This document shows positions 10,940 to 24,292 of a DNA stretch of 64,000 bases, piece by piece; positions within the stretch are counted from its first letter, which is position 1, and every line of letters starts with the position of its first letter. A program made the translations under genes and the position numbers. The DNA comes from Diabrotica undecimpunctata (taxonomy: Eukaryota > Arthropoda > Insecta > Coleoptera > Chrysomelidae), in assembly GCF_040954645.1 (NCBI RefSeq), contig NC_092812.1:3906001-3970000 (forward strand), written 5' to 3'. The notes beneath the pieces were generated by a model. The model was not told the DNA's origin. It ran no database searches and saw nothing but the letters and a program-made list of their open reading frames with translations.

Positions 10940-11267
10940 TTTATTTTTATTTAATACTTTTCTTTCTTAATTATATTCTTATCTATCAAAAATAATAAGT
11001 AAATAATACGTACTCTTGACTATTATTTTCACAAAAGGATTTAATAGGCAAAGAGGAGTCTGAATATGAATAAGAATTATTAGCTTACCACATTTATGTA
11101 CTTCTGCTTATTTATTCTGATGTCCCTGGAAATTCTGGATGTCCTGATGGAGCCCAAAATCACTGACAGTTCGAAAAGTTTATGAAAAACGGAAACCGGT
11201 TCTTTTTTCGTCAAAGAGTTAAAATTTACTAATATCCGCAATGGAGTTCTACGAAAAATCCACTAAA
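10940..11267 (-). other. Leader between primer-binding site and gag
   Basis: AT-rich, without an open frame. By position it is the untranslated leader of the minus-strand Ty3 element. Confidence 0.5.
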
Positions 11268-11276
11268 ACTGCGCCA
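11268..11276 (-). promoter_or_regulatory. Primer-binding-site-like sequence (tRNA-Ser type)
   Basis: On minus the bases read TGGCGCAGT, followed by TTTAGTGG. TGGCGCAGT is the start of the primer-binding site used by 17.6/297-type gypsy elements (tRNA-Ser), as I remember it. It sits about 330 bases upstream of gag on the same strand, where a primer site belongs. Confidence 0.6.
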
Positions 11277-11423
11277 CTGATAGTTTCTGCCCTTCAGGGA
11301 CGATTTAAAAAAAAAATTAATTTACAAATGCGAGAGAACTTTATTACGTTCTTAAAGTTACAATATTAAAATCAGACTTCGCTGTACAAAGTTTCAAATC
11401 AGACTGAATAATAATTAATTAAA
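11277..11423 (-). other. Probable 3' part of the 5' LTR of the minus-strand Ty3 element
   Basis: This lies immediately upstream (on minus) of the primer site. It contains an A/T-rich run and no frame. I find no matching copy downstream of pol, left of 4073, so the LTR call rests on position only. Confidence 0.4.
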
Positions 11424-11771
11424 ATGAAATACATTACACATTGGAAAAATAAAACAATAATTCGCAAGTTGCACTTTTATATTCAGGTCGATCATAGTTC
11501 AGGTGCTGACGCATCGGATTTAGGGTATTGGCTTATGGGGTCAACGACTATAACTCCGGTCATAGGACCGGTGGCTAGTTGGGAATTAAAAATACCAACC
11601 GCAAACCAAAACAGACTAAGGTATAGCAACCCTAACAAAAGAGTCTCTGGCCCTCCAGGTTGGGGGTTGGGCTAGAGGCTGGCAACCTCTTTCTGTAAAG
11701 AAACATATGTTACGGAACCTCAGGAACTATTAGCTGGACGGAACTCACGACGACGACTCTGCAAACGAAAA

Positions 11772-12589
11772 ATGGAATTAAGATTAGGAATATGGAATAC
11801 CTCGAAACAGAAAAACAAAAGGCCTTATTATTGACTTTAAAGCCTACAGTCAAAGAATGTGCTATTTGCGCTTAATAGGAAAATTCTTTAATTACAGTTT
11901 GATCAATACACATGTCCCAACTGATAACAAACCAGAGTAAAAAAGAACAGTTCTGCGAAGACCTAGAGCAAGCCTACAGAAGATATCCCAGAAATGACAT
12001 TAAGATTTTATTAGGTTACATGAATGCAAGAATAGGACGAGAGCGAGTTTTCATGCCCACGATAGGAAAGCGTAGCCTACTCAACATCAGTAGTGATATT
12101 GGATTACGACTGATAAACTTAGCAGCAGCACTCAATGTAACCGTCGCTAGCACCTATTTTGAACACAAGAACATACACAAGGTAACCTGGACCTCTCCTG
12201 ATGGAAGAACAACGAGTCAGAGTGATCACATTTTAATAGATTCAAGGCATGGAACAGACGTAGTAAACTGCAGAAGTTATAGAGGGGCAAACATAGACTC
12301 AGATCATTGCCTAGTGATCTCAACATTGAGGGCTAGAATTTTAAATACTAGTAAAGAAAATAAAACAGATACAAAAAAATGGAATGTGCAAAAGCTGAAA
12401 CATGCCACAATTGTAGAACGGTACTCGGAAAACATCACCAACAGGCTAAGGAATCAAAATGTAAATGAAGAAGGCCAGACAGAAATAGACTCCTACTGGA
12501 CCAGAATAAAGGAAGACATTGAAGCAGCAGCAAAAGAGGAAATAGAAACAGAAATGTGTGCCCGTAGAAATCACTGGTTTCACAATTAA
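11772..12589 (+). pseudogene. LINE apurinic-like endonuclease domain
   Basis: A start at 11772 gives MELRLGIWNT, the usual opening of this EN family, then the frame breaks. From 11912 a 225-codon frame holds the middle and end of the domain: IKILLGYMNARIG (normally GDxNA), STYFEHKNIHKVTW, SQSDHILID and IDSDHCLVI, the catalytic SDH. A linker follows. NCBI often labels such proteins craniofacial development protein 2-like. At least one catalytic-motif change (GD to GY) and a frame break mark it as dead. Confidence 0.85.
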
Positions 12590-14435
12590 TGCAAGAATGC
12601 AACAAAAGAAAAAAAATGAAGCCTACAGAAAGATGCTTACCCGACGAACTAGAACAATTGTAAAATATTATTACAAAGAGAAGAAAAAAAAAGAGGATAC
12701 ACAAAAGAATGAAAAGAAACCACCTGAATAAGGAAATTAAATATATAGAAAACCTCAACAGAGAGAAATAATTCAGAGAATTCTATAAGAAAGTTAACAT
12801 CAACAGAAAAAAATTCAAAGCAACCACAAGACAATGCAAAAGTCAGAAGGGCGACCTATTAACAACAAAGAAAGATGTATTAAATATATGGGTGAAATAC
12901 TTTAACCGGGCACTTAATATAGAGGAAGAAAAAAAACCTGAAAGACGAAAGAGATAAGGTAAGAGGAACATACGAGAGGAAAGAGGAACCACCAACGATC
13001 CTTGAAGTTAAATATGCAGTTAAAAACTAGCCAGAAACAAATCACCCGGAATAGATAATCCCCTAGCTGAACTATATGAAGAAGGTGGCCATGTTTCCAT
13101 AATGGCATTACAGCAGCTTATAAAAGTAATGTGGATACAAAAATCCCTCCCCAATGATTAAAATATTAGAATATTTGCACCATACACAAAAAAAAGAAGA
13201 TATCTTTGAACGCTCTAACCACAGAGAAATTACGCTTCTAAATGCAGGGTATAAAATATTTTCCACAGTACTATGTCATCGTATGGATTTTAGAAAAAAC
13301 ACTGGAATATGGCATTGATACTCATCACATATTTATAGACTACAAAGCAGCCTACTCTGTGAATAGAATAGAAATGTTCAAATTAATGAAAGAGCTAGGA
13401 ATACCAGATCAGTTGGTAAATTACAACATTACAAAACAAAACTAACTCTTGAAAAAGTTGAATGTAGAGTACGAATTTAGGGGGAACTGTCTGAACCTTT
13501 TAAAACAAATAACGGGCTGTGCCAGGGAGACCCTCTCCCCTGTATACTGTTCAATGTTACTCTGGAAAAAGCAATACGTATGTCACAAACCACAACCACT
13601 GGTATAATATTATAATAAATCAATGCAAATCCTGACCTATATTGATGATATCAATATTGTTGGGAGAACGGGAAACGCTATACAAGAGGCGTGTCTAGTA
13701 TTAAAAGAATTAGCTACAAATATGGGTTTAAAAATAAACACTAACAAAACGAAGTATATAAAATAAGCACGCAACCACAAATCTTACAACCACTTGTTAT
13801 AGAAAACGACGTCATCGAAGCAGTGAACGAATTTGTATACCTGAGAGCGCTCCTTAACACTGAAAGTAATACTTCCGCAGAGATAAATCGTAGAATTTAA
13901 ACAGCCAACAGATGCTATTTTGGGCTCAATATTCTAAAAAAATTCACAATTATATCGAGAAATACAAAAATAAAACTCCACAAAACAATAATATGCCCAA
14001 TCCTAACATATGGTTTAGAGACCTGGACTCTAACAAAAAAAAAAAATAAAAACATGTTATATTGTTTCAAAAGAAAAGTACTAAGGCACATTTATGGAAC
14101 AGTCCATGACAATGGAGTGTGAAGAAGACGATACAACTTCGGACTTTATAGAATATACCAGGAACCTGATATCGTAAAAAAATATTAAGATAGGACGTCT
14201 GAGGTGGATAGGGCATGTAATGCAGATGGAACAAAATGACCCAGCTAGGAAAACGCTCTTTGATATACCCATTAGTCAGAAAAGAAGAGGAAGACCTAGA
14301 ACAAGGTTCCTTGATAACACTGATGAAGACATGAGAAATATGGAAATACGTGCTTGGCGGAGAAAGGCGATGGATAGGGACGACTGGAGAGAAATGATTA
14401 AAGAGACCCCACGTAGGGTTGTAAAGTCAGAATGA
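12590..14435 (+). pseudogene. LINE reverse transcriptase, many frame breaks
   Basis: RT pieces appear in changing frames: THHIFIDYKAAYSVNR (13242-13445), then GLCQGDPLPCILFNV near 13510, a YIDD box (about 13640, tatattgatgat), NMGLKINTNKTK near 13735, and the C-terminal KRRGRPRTRFLDN ... WRRKAMDRDDW (14220-14435). The order matches EN-RT elements. The copy is riddled with stops and shifts. Confidence 0.85.
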
Positions 14436-14459
14436 TGATGATGACATATGTTTTATATT

Positions 14460-14771
14460 TTAGGTATACACAATAAAGATTTTGTTTTTATTAATTACTT
14501 GATATATTTACTACAAAAATGTTATAACTCAAAGATTTTATGCCGAAAAGACAAATAATTCTTTTAGCAATAAATATTCAAACAAAATATAATACTAAAG
14601 AAATTAATAAAAATATTTTTCATTCAAACCTAAATATACACTAAATCTATTTTGCAATAAAAAAACAGTAACTTTTCCAACATTTTCTGAGATTTTGGAT
14701 TAGTGATGAAAGTTTTTATGAAGGGCCACACAAAAACTTGACTTATTTTTAAATCTCAATTAAATATACTA
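14460..14771. other. AT-rich spacer
   Basis: I see no gene or repeat here, only AT-rich DNA between two LINE copies. Confidence 0.6.
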
Positions 14772-15162
14772 ATAAAGATCGGATTTACTCTGCCTCTATT
14801 GGTGTGGGGTAAATTAAGTAGCTCTGTAACCGATGCAGCCGGTCCCAAGCCCGAATAAAAGAGAAAGGATAGAGAAGTTACACCTCTAAAAAAAACCATG
14901 GTTCAATTGGCCCGGTTGATAGCACCCTGCAAGGGCTTCTTGTCTAGGATTACAGACGAAGGGTAGATGATGCTCTTAAGCTGCAGTGAAAGCAAATTGT
15001 CTAGGAGAAGAAAAACTCCAAAATTAATCCCTGGCCCTCCGAGTCGGGGGTGAGGCATCGGGCTAATTCCCCGTTACTGAGAAAAAAAAATGTTAAAAAA
15101 CCCAGCAAAATGCGTGGAATGAATCGATCAACAAACGACGACGTAAGCTACGAGAAAAGAGT

Positions 15163-15853
15163 ATGAATTTCGGAACTTGGAATGTGCAAGGTTTTAGACC
15201 TAAAATAAATGAAATAATGTATGAAATTGGTAATCTGAAATTGGACGTCACAGTAATAACCGAAACAAAACGAAAGAGACAAGGATCAGAAAACGTCGGA
15301 GAATATGATCACTTCTACAGCGAGGTACCAAACTATACATATTAATACAGAAGACGTATAACCTAATCAGCTTAGAACAAGAAAGCGTAAGAGAATTATA
15401 CAGAAATAGATTAAATCAAAATTGGAAAATAAACAATTTAATAATATTGAAGAACATTACACTCCCATAAAAAGGTGCCTCCAGAAGGCAGCAACAGAAG
15501 CCATTGGATACCAAATCCAGAATCAAAGAAAACTTCCATATTGGTTTGACGAAGAAATAAAACACGCAATAAATAAGAAAAGAGACCAATATCAAAAATT
15601 CTTAAATACAAAAAATATAACGGATAAAATAATCTACAAGAAGTCTCAAGCTAAAGTACGAAAAATGATATGTTGGAAGAAAAATGAAGTAAGGCAACAA
15701 AAGTGTAACATGATAAATTCACATCTAGGAGGACGAAGAAGTACAGAAAGTTGTAGAGTCTTAAAATCTTTACGACAAGTTATGAAGAGAGATATAGTGT
15801 TAACAATAACAATGGATGATTGGGACCAATATTTTAAGAAACTCCTAAAGTAG
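15163..15853 (+). pseudogene. LINE endonuclease start fused to linker region
   Basis: MNFGTWNVQGFRPK ... LDVTVITETKR is the N-terminal 45 residues of the endonuclease. The next bases jump straight to the linker before RT (LPYWFDEEIKHAIN, STESCRVLKSLRQ), so most of the endonuclease is deleted. The linker frame (15422-15853, 143 codons) ends DQYFKKLLK, where RT should begin. Confidence 0.85.
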
Positions 15854-15889
15854 AGGTATGGGAATGCCGATTAACAACAATAGCATGTA

Positions 15890-16666
15890 CACTTTGTCAC
15901 TTGCAGATGATCAACTAGTGATAGTCAAAAGATTATGAAGATATTGAGTATATGACTCAAAAATTAATCGAGGAGTATAAAAATGATCACTTGAAATCAA
16001 TATAAAAAAAACCGAGTATATGTGTATCGGTGGGAAACAACAGGAGCTCATATTGGAAGATGGAGAAGTTATCAAACATTGGGGAAGTTATCAACACATA
16101 TAAATATTTACGTATGATCATCACAAAAGAAGGCAACGTAGACCACACAATTGAGGAGAAAAACAACCAAGCAAGAGAAGCAATTTCCCTTCTCAATAGT
16201 ATCCTTTGGGATCAATCAATCTCCAATAATAACGAGCACAAGATATATAACACATTCATTAAAAGTATAATTACCTACAGTCGTGAAGTATGGCAAATAA
16301 ATGAAAGGTACAAGAGAAAACTTGAGGCAACGGAAATGTATTTTTGGAGACGTTCAGCGAATTCAGCGATTCAGGAAAATCTAGACTAGAAAGAGTAACG
16401 AACAACAGAATAAGAAAAATTATGAAAATAAAACATACAATAGTAGACGGTATTGGTACCCAACAACTCAGATGGTATGGTCATGTACAGAGAATGTCTC
16501 GTATCCCAAAACAGGTCTTAATGTAGACCCCTCACGGTAGAAAAAAAAGAGGAAGACCCCGCCTTAGTTGGAGAGAAGACATCAATAGAGAAATGAAAGA
16601 CATAGAAGAAGACTTATGGATGAATCGAGAGGAGTGGCAACTCGAAAGACGTAGGAGAACGTTTTA
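15890..16666 (+). pseudogene. LINE RT C-terminal remnant
   Basis: After a second deletion the sequence resumes at an RT active-site relic (cttgcagatgatca, LADDQ, about 15900). It continues with EVINTYKYLRMIIT, AREAISLLNSILWD, LRWYGHVQRMS and the closing GRPRLSWREDINREM ... EEWQLERRRRTF. At least three frame changes are needed to read it. The C-terminal pattern is that of the minus LINE at 54.5-56.8 kb, which also has a (TA)n tail. Confidence 0.8.
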
Positions 16667-16675
16667 AACCGATCC

Positions 16676-16724
<49 letters not shown>
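16676..16724. repeat. (TA)n microsatellite, tail of the LINE
   Basis: Pure TA apart from one c near 16687. Confidence 0.95.
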
Positions 16725-16727
<3 letters not shown>

Positions 16728-16821
16728 ATCGGATTTAACTGCTTATTATTCATTTATAAAAAAAAACTCAAAGATATTGAATCGTTTCTTTATTTGTGTT
16801 CTTCTTCTTCTTGTATCACTC

Positions 16822-17810
16822 CTATCGAAGATTGTAAATCATCAAGGCTATCCTGATCTTGTTTACAGCTGACCTAAAGAATTCATTAGTGGTACAGCCA
16901 AACCACTCTCTCAAATTACGCAACCATGACATTCTTCTACGGCCTGCATTCCGTTTTCCTTCTATTTTTCCTTGCAATATGTTTTGAAGTAATGCGTATT
17001 TATGTCCTCTCATCAGGTGACTCAAATATTCAAGTTTTCTTCGTGTGATCGTTGACAAAATTTCTGGGTCTTTTCCTATCCTTCGCATTACTTCAAAGTT
17101 TTTGACTCTTTTAACCCAACTTATCTTCAGAATTCGACGGTAGTACCACATCTCGAAACATTCAATATTTTTTATGTTGTTCTTTTTGAGAGTCCAGGCC
17201 TCTACACCGTATAATAGCGTGTTAAATACGTAGCCCTTTAGCATTCTTAATCGTAGAGGGATGTTCATATCTCTGTTGCAGAAGAATTTCCTCATTTTTA
17301 TGAAGGTGGCCCTGGCAATTTCGATACGTCTTTTTATTTCATTGTTTTGGTCTCCAATTTTGTTTATTAAAGTCTCCAAGTATTTATAATTTCATACCTT
17401 TTCAATTTGAATACCGTTTATACTAATATGTGCTGGTTGTGTTATATTCTTACTGAAGACCATATACTTGGTTTTTTTAATATTGTTACTTATGCCATAA
17501 TTGTTGCAGGCAATATTTATATTTGTAAGTAATCGTTGTAATTCTTCTACTGTTCTTGCAACTGCCACAGTATCGTCTGCGTATAGAATATTATTTACAA
17601 CCTCTTCATTGATTACGATTCCTTAGTTTGCTTGCAAAAGGGTTTCCTGACAGATACCTTCACTATAAACATTAAATAGCAGCGGTGACAAAATGCATTT
17701 CTAACAATGTTATTTCTGTTGTCCTCGAACAATTCTCTTATGTATTTACTCCATCTATTAATTTTCTCTGTTAAATCTATAATAACCTTTCCGTCTTTGT
17801 TCTTAAGCAA
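16822..17810 (-). pseudogene. LINE RT, decayed
   Basis: The 185-codon frame 17379-16822 is the RT thumb and C-terminus (RIEIARATFIKMRKF, GVEAWTLKKNN, GRRRMSWLRNLREWFG). Upstream, on minus, 17400-17600 holds the active-site region (ADDTVAVAR near 17570) and LLFNVYSEG near 17660, in broken frames. 17810-17613 starts IDLTEKINRWSKYI, the linker before RT. The RT fingers are deleted between them. Confidence 0.85.
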
Positions 17811-18756
17811 ACTTATTTGATGTCTTCTTTGAGCTTCTGTAATTTCTTACTTTTTTATTTACATTGAATGTGTCATATTTTCTTTCATAGTTTTCCATTT
17901 CTACACATTGTTCTTCAGTCCATAATTCTTTGGCATTCTTTATTCTTTGCTTTATGTTCTTATCAACCTCTCTGTATTTTTGTGCATTATTCTTCATTTT
18001 ACGTCTTTCATCCATTAGTTCTAGTATGTCTGGTGTCATCCATACCTTGTGTTTCTTTGCAGATCTGGTTAGGTGTTTCTTTCCCGTAGTTCTTATTGTA
18101 GTGTTTATATACTTAAGTTTTTTATCTATGTTGTCTGTTCTGCGGATTTGACTTTCTGTTATTCTGAGGCTGGTGTTTATTTCTTCTTGCACTGTTTGTC
18201 GTAGGTGTTAACTTTTTAGCTGGCTTAAGTCTAACGCTGGGATGATGGTTTTTCTTATTTTCTTTGGTCTAGCTTCTATCACAGATACTACTGGATTATG
18301 ATCCGAACCGATATCAGCTCCAGGATAAGATTTAGTAGATTTCACGGCATTACGGTATCTTTTTGTCAGCATTATGTAATCTATTTGGTTTCTGATTACT
18401 TTTTCTTGAGTGTGTTTATGTGACGTCCACGTACACAGTCGCCTTGGGGGTAATTTAAAGAATGTATTAGTTATTATTAAATCTTCACTTTGACTAAACT
18501 AAACTAAACGGTCACCCCTTTAATTTCTGTTACCTAAGCCATATTCACCGACATTTTCTCCAACTTTACCCTGGCCTACATTGGCGTTCAGATCTCCCAT
18601 TACTATATTAATGTGTTGTCTCTTTTTTGTTCTCATAACATCGTCTAAAGTATTATAGAATTGTTCTATTTTCTCTTCTTCTTTGTCTGCTGTAGGAGCG
18701 TACACTTGTATGATGTTTATTATGTTCTTCTTATCTTTCAATTGTATTAACATCAC
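17803..18756 (-). pseudogene. LINE endonuclease and linker, decayed
   Basis: 18756-18520 carries the middle of the endonuclease (NIIQVYAPTADKEE, NIVMGDLNANVG). 18500-18200 continues through RLCTWTSHK and a degenerate DH motif (GADIGSDHNPVV in the shifted frame). 18192-17803 is the linker (KVWMTPDILELMDERRK). Frame changes near 18515 and 18195 separate them. Confidence 0.8.
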
Positions 18757-18870
18757 ACGCTCTGAGAATGGAGTAAAGTTTACTACAGCATCTTTCCATT
18801 TCTTTAGATGATGACTCCAACTTCATGTCGATGGGTTGTGGTGTCACTTTTTTTGAATTAAATAATTATA

Positions 18871-19119
18871 TCAATATCTGACCACACTGCTAAGAAATAT
18901 GACTACCACGACCAATCCAACGTTCAGAAAAGTTGTATTTAAGTATGTTATAACTGCCTTCTCTCTAGAATGTGGTGATGGACCATCTTGCATAAACCAC
19001 ATATTTTGGGTTTTCAGCATTTTACAATGGAAAAAAAGTAATACAACGCCATTATAGAAACTTAAGAAGCGATAGAAAAGGGAAATTGTAAACATGATGT
19101 CTAAATACGGACACGGCAC
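18871..19119 (-). pseudogene. Mariner-like transposase fragment
   Basis: WFMQDGPSPHSREKAV holds the second catalytic aspartate block of a DDE_3-type mariner-like transposase (F-QDG-xPH). About 15 codons on, the next frame reads ERWIGRGSHI, the expected continuation, so there is one frameshift. No terminal repeats were found. Only this segment remains. Confidence 0.7.
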
Positions 19120-20295
<1,176 letters not shown>

Positions 20296-20412
20296 GTTCC
20301 AGAAAATTCAGACATGTATTTAATAGAACAAGTGGAACATGATTTCTTACCAGATGGTTCTGGAACATCTAAAAAGATATAAATACCCGGTGATTTGGAT
20401 TCAGACAGGGAG
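20296..20412 (+). promoter_or_regulatory. Heat-shock-element plus TATA promoter-like block
   Basis: gTTCcaGAAaaTTC (20296-20309) is a perfect three-unit heat-shock element. gTTCtgGAAcaTCT (20357-20370) is a second with one mismatch. tataaata follows at 20378-20385 and a TCAGAC initiator-like site at 20401, about 23 bases on. No open frame follows. This could be the promoter of a lost element, an LTR fragment, or chance. Confidence 0.45.
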
Positions 20413-21814
<1,402 letters not shown>

Positions 21815-22065
21815 AACATTTCCACAAATTTTATTATAATTTACTATCACTAAAGCTGTTTCAGGAGAGTGCGTATCTCAAGAGGGCTATTTTTGTTATG
21901 CGTCTAATACTTTATATTCTTTAACTAAATAAGTTGAGGAGAGGAGAGTTATTTAGTTAATGACTATAAAGTGTTGGACGCATAACAAAAATAGCTCACT
22001 TGAGAAAGGCACTCTGTTGAAACCGCTGTATAATAGTAAATTATAATAAAATTTGTGGAAATGTT
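21815..22065. repeat. Large imperfect palindrome, arms about 118 bp
   Basis: The left arm 21815-21932 and right arm 21949-22065 are near-perfect reverse complements around a 16-base purine-rich loop (gttgaggagaggagag). The outer ends read aacatttccacaaattt and aaatttgtggaaatgtt. Mid-arm pairs include gttatgcgtc / gacgcataac and tatttttgtta / taacaaaaata. A handful of mismatches show it is not brand new. It looks like a foldback-type or MITE-like unit. It carries no frame. Confidence 0.92.
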
Positions 22066-22389
22066 TTTTTACTTAATAAAATAAACTTCCATCAAGTAAT
22101 GGTCGAATCCATCACATATTTAATTTTATTTGTCAACCTGTAAGTTTTAGCTATTTGTAGTTTGTAGTAAATTTTCTTTTACCTTGTAATAATCAATTAT
22201 ATTTCAGTTCTTTTTTTTTATTTTAATAACGCATCAATCACGCAGGGTCATTAGCGTATTTAGATTAATGTGACAGTTGATACAATTAGTGTATATACAT
22301 AAGTTTACAATAATAATATGTATATGTGTATTACAATGTACGTTTAGATCTTTTGAAGTAGTTGACAGTTTTTAGGATAAGAAAATATT

Positions 22390-22650
22390 TTTTGGGTATC
22401 TGTATTTTCTTCTGTTTTACCGTTAGAACACTGTTGCACACTTCACACACTGGTTTATTTTTGCGCTGAAATAAATAGTCATGAGTAAGTCGTGCATGGC
22501 CGATACGGAGACCGGTAAGTACTCACTTGCTCTCTCCTGTCTTTTATTTTTGATTTCCAAAGATGTTTGTTGGATGTTTGTTGACTTCATATAGCCTTGA
22601 TGGAGTGTTTTAGCCAAATTTGCTGCCATTTTTGAATTATTTTTTGTTTT
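22390..22650 (-). pseudogene. I-like LINE ORF2 C-terminus with CxxC motif
   Basis: In one minus frame the sequence reads VLTGLRIGHARLTHDYLF and then KPVCEVCNSVLTVK. That is the well-known tail of I/Jockey ORF2 (LRIGHxRLTH ... CxxC). Upstream TKNNSKMAANLAKTL is in another frame. The reading joins to the RNase H domain right of the Jockey insertion. Confidence 0.85.
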
Positions 22651-22662
22651 AAGTATGGTTTT
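22651..22662 (+). repeat. Target-site duplication (left) of the Jockey-like copy
   Basis: aagtatggtttt, matched at 24281-24292. Confidence 0.85.
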
Positions 22663-24280
22663 CATCTTACAAACGTATTTCAAATAGAGCCAGCAGACCC
22701 TGATGAAGAAGTCGAAGAACTAATTAGCGCAGCATGTCAAATGCCCCTCTTAATTAAAAGTTTTACTCCTATAGAAGTCAGGCAAGAAATAAACAAACTC
22801 AACTCACGAAAGGCACCAGGTTGTGATTTAATCTCGGCACAAGTACTAAAACAACTTCCTAGCAAGACCAATACTTTCCTAACAGTTATATTTAACCGCA
22901 TGCTAAGCTTATCATACTTTCCAAAAATATGGAAATTTGCTGAAGTCATTATGATCCTCAAGCCAGGAAAAGAGCCCAATGAAGTAACATCTTATCGACC
23001 CATCAGCCTACTCTCAACCGTAAGCAAAGTTTTTGAAAGATTGCTGCTACAAAGGATATATGCAGATCATGAATTCCTAACATTACTTCCAAAACAACAG
23101 TTTGGTTTTCGAGAAAATCACTCCACTACCCAACAAGTTTATCGAATGATAAATGAAATATCAAAAAGTCTTGAAGAAAAGAAATACTGCAACGCTGTAT
23201 TTCTAGACATTTCACAAGCGTTTGACAAAGTCTGGCACAGAGGTCTGCTTTACAAAGTAAAAATAGCACTATCCGGTAACTATTTCCTCTTACTTAAATC
23301 CTACATATCAAATAGATACTTCTCTGTAAAACTCCAAGACCAACAATCCAACCTCTGCCCTATCAACTCCGGAGTCCCGCAGGGTAGTGTTCTAAGGCCA
23401 CTGCTTTTCTCGCTCTACGCAGCCGATATACCAGAGACTAATAATACTACAATCGCTTCCTTTGCTGACGACGTAGCAATACTAGCTGTAAATGAAGATC
23501 CCATACAAGCCTCACAAAACCTGCAACATCATCTGAACATACTCAGTGATTGGTATACGAAATGGAGAACAAAAGTAAATAAAACAAACTTAGCTCAAAT
23601 AACATTTATCAACCGTCACAATATATGCCCACCTGTAAGGATGAAAAATGTGAGAATACCAATAGTAACAGACGTTAGATACCTTGGCCTCCATCTTGAC
23701 CAACGTCTCACTTGGAAGAAACATATCCAGACTAAAAGAAGGCAGCTCGACTTAAAATTTCGGCAAATGTATTGGCTTCTTGGACGTAAATCAAAACTTA
23801 ACATCCAAAACAAAATTCTTCTATACAAAACCATACTCAAACCTATCTGGTTCTACGGACTACACCTATGGGGCTGTGCAAAGCCAACGTCGCTGAATAT
23901 TATCCAAAGATTCCAGTCTAAAGTGCTTAGATCGATAGTGGATGCACCATGGTACATAAGTAATCAAACACTTCACTACGACTTAAAGATTCCTTTCATC
24001 AGAGAAGAAATCCATCGAGCCACGGAGTCACAAAATGAACGTACCATTCACCATGAAAACGAGCTAGTTAGGGAACTATTCAACAATGGTCCAGCCACAA
24101 GAAGACTAGATAGAACCTGGCTCCAAGACCTACTTCAAAACTAAACCAAAATAGAATAAGGTGAGACATCATTGGAAGTCTCTCCTTCACGCGCAAAACC
24201 TGTAACACATTTACTTGATACTCTGTAATGATGTAAATTGTAAATAAACATATATAATAATATGTAAACATATGTAAAAA
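22663..24280 (+). mobile_element. Jockey-like LINE, 5'-truncated, poly(A)
   Basis: Flanked by a 12-bp duplication (22651-22662, 24281-24292). It ends in a short A run (24274-24280) after a 140-base 3' untranslated region. Only RT and the C-terminus are present, so it is 5'-truncated. Confidence 0.9.
22741..24144 (+). CDS. Jockey-like reverse transcriptase (5'-truncated)
   Basis: A 467-codon uninterrupted frame. It is open from about 22690 (PADPDEEVEELIS) and the ATG is internal. RT blocks in order: SRKAPGCDLIS, TSYRPISLLSTVSKVFE, KQQFGFRENHST, VFLDISQAFDKVWH (about codon 155), NSGVPQGSVLRPLLF, and the catalytic SFADDVAIL (about codon 240). Then KVNKTNLAQITF, a thumb region and a C-terminal LDRTWLQDLLQN. 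Endonuclease and ORF1 are missing. No stop disrupts it, so it is much younger than the LINE it landed in. It cannot move by itself. Confidence 0.93.
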   Translation: MPLLIKSFTPIEVRQEINKLNSRKAPGCDLISAQVLKQLPSKTNTFLTVIFNRMLSLSYFPKIWKFAEVIMILKPGKEPNEVTSYRPISLLSTVSKVFERLLLQRIYADHEFLTLLPKQQFGFRENHSTTQQVYRMINEISKSLEEKKYCNAVFLDISQAFDKVWHRGLLYKVKIALSGNYFLLLKSYISNRYFSVKLQDQQSNLCPINSGVPQGSVLRPLLFSLYAADIPETNNTTIASFADDVAILAVNEDPIQASQNLQHHLNILSDWYTKWRTKVNKTNLAQITFINRHNICPPVRMKNVRIPIVTDVRYLGLHLDQRLTWKKHIQTKRRQLDLKFRQMYWLLGRKSKLNIQNKILLYKTILKPIWFYGLHLWGCAKPTSLNIIQRFQSKVLRSIVDAPWYISNQTLHYDLKIPFIREEIHRATESQNERTIHHENELVRELFNNGPATRRLDRTWLQDLLQN

Positions 24281-24292
24281 AAGTATGGTTTT
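24281..24292 (+). repeat. Target-site duplication (right) of the Jockey-like copy
   Basis: aagtatggtttt, the partner of 22651-22662. Confidence 0.85.

Larger units (their letters stand above)
11484..14450 (+). mobile_element. EN-RT non-LTR retrotransposon, decayed, with TSD
   Basis: The copy runs from a GC-richer 5' leader to an (atg)n tail (14432-14443). The 9-bp ttttatatt occurs at 11475-11483 and 14451-14459, a plausible target-site duplication, which would make this nearly full length. The leader includes tctctggccctccaggttggggg, echoed in the leader of the next LINE (about 15031-15055), so the two belong to related families. Confidence 0.75.
14788..16721 (+). mobile_element. EN-RT non-LTR retrotransposon, internally deleted, (TA)n tail
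   Basis: The direct repeat ataaagatcggattta flanks the copy at 14772-14787 and 16722-16737 (the first bases are ambiguous because a TA run precedes the right copy), giving a TSD of about 13-16 bp. The 5' leader (14788-15160) has ccggtcccaagcccg and a ccctccgagtcggggg block. The 3' end is a (TA)n tail of about 50 bases rather than poly(A). Confidence 0.85.
16797..18835 (-). mobile_element. EN-RT non-LTR retrotransposon, 5'-truncated, (GAA)n tail
   Basis: On minus the coding end KIRIALMIYNLR is followed by a gaagaagaag tail (plus cttcttcttctt, 16801-16812). The copy at 33721-36534 has the same ending and tail and is the same family. The 5' end lies inside the endonuclease near 18830. I could not find a clear TSD. 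Confidence 0.8.

Noticed and set aside
13242..13445. Separate small host gene
   Set aside because: It is the palm start of the decayed LINE RT (IFIDYKAAY).
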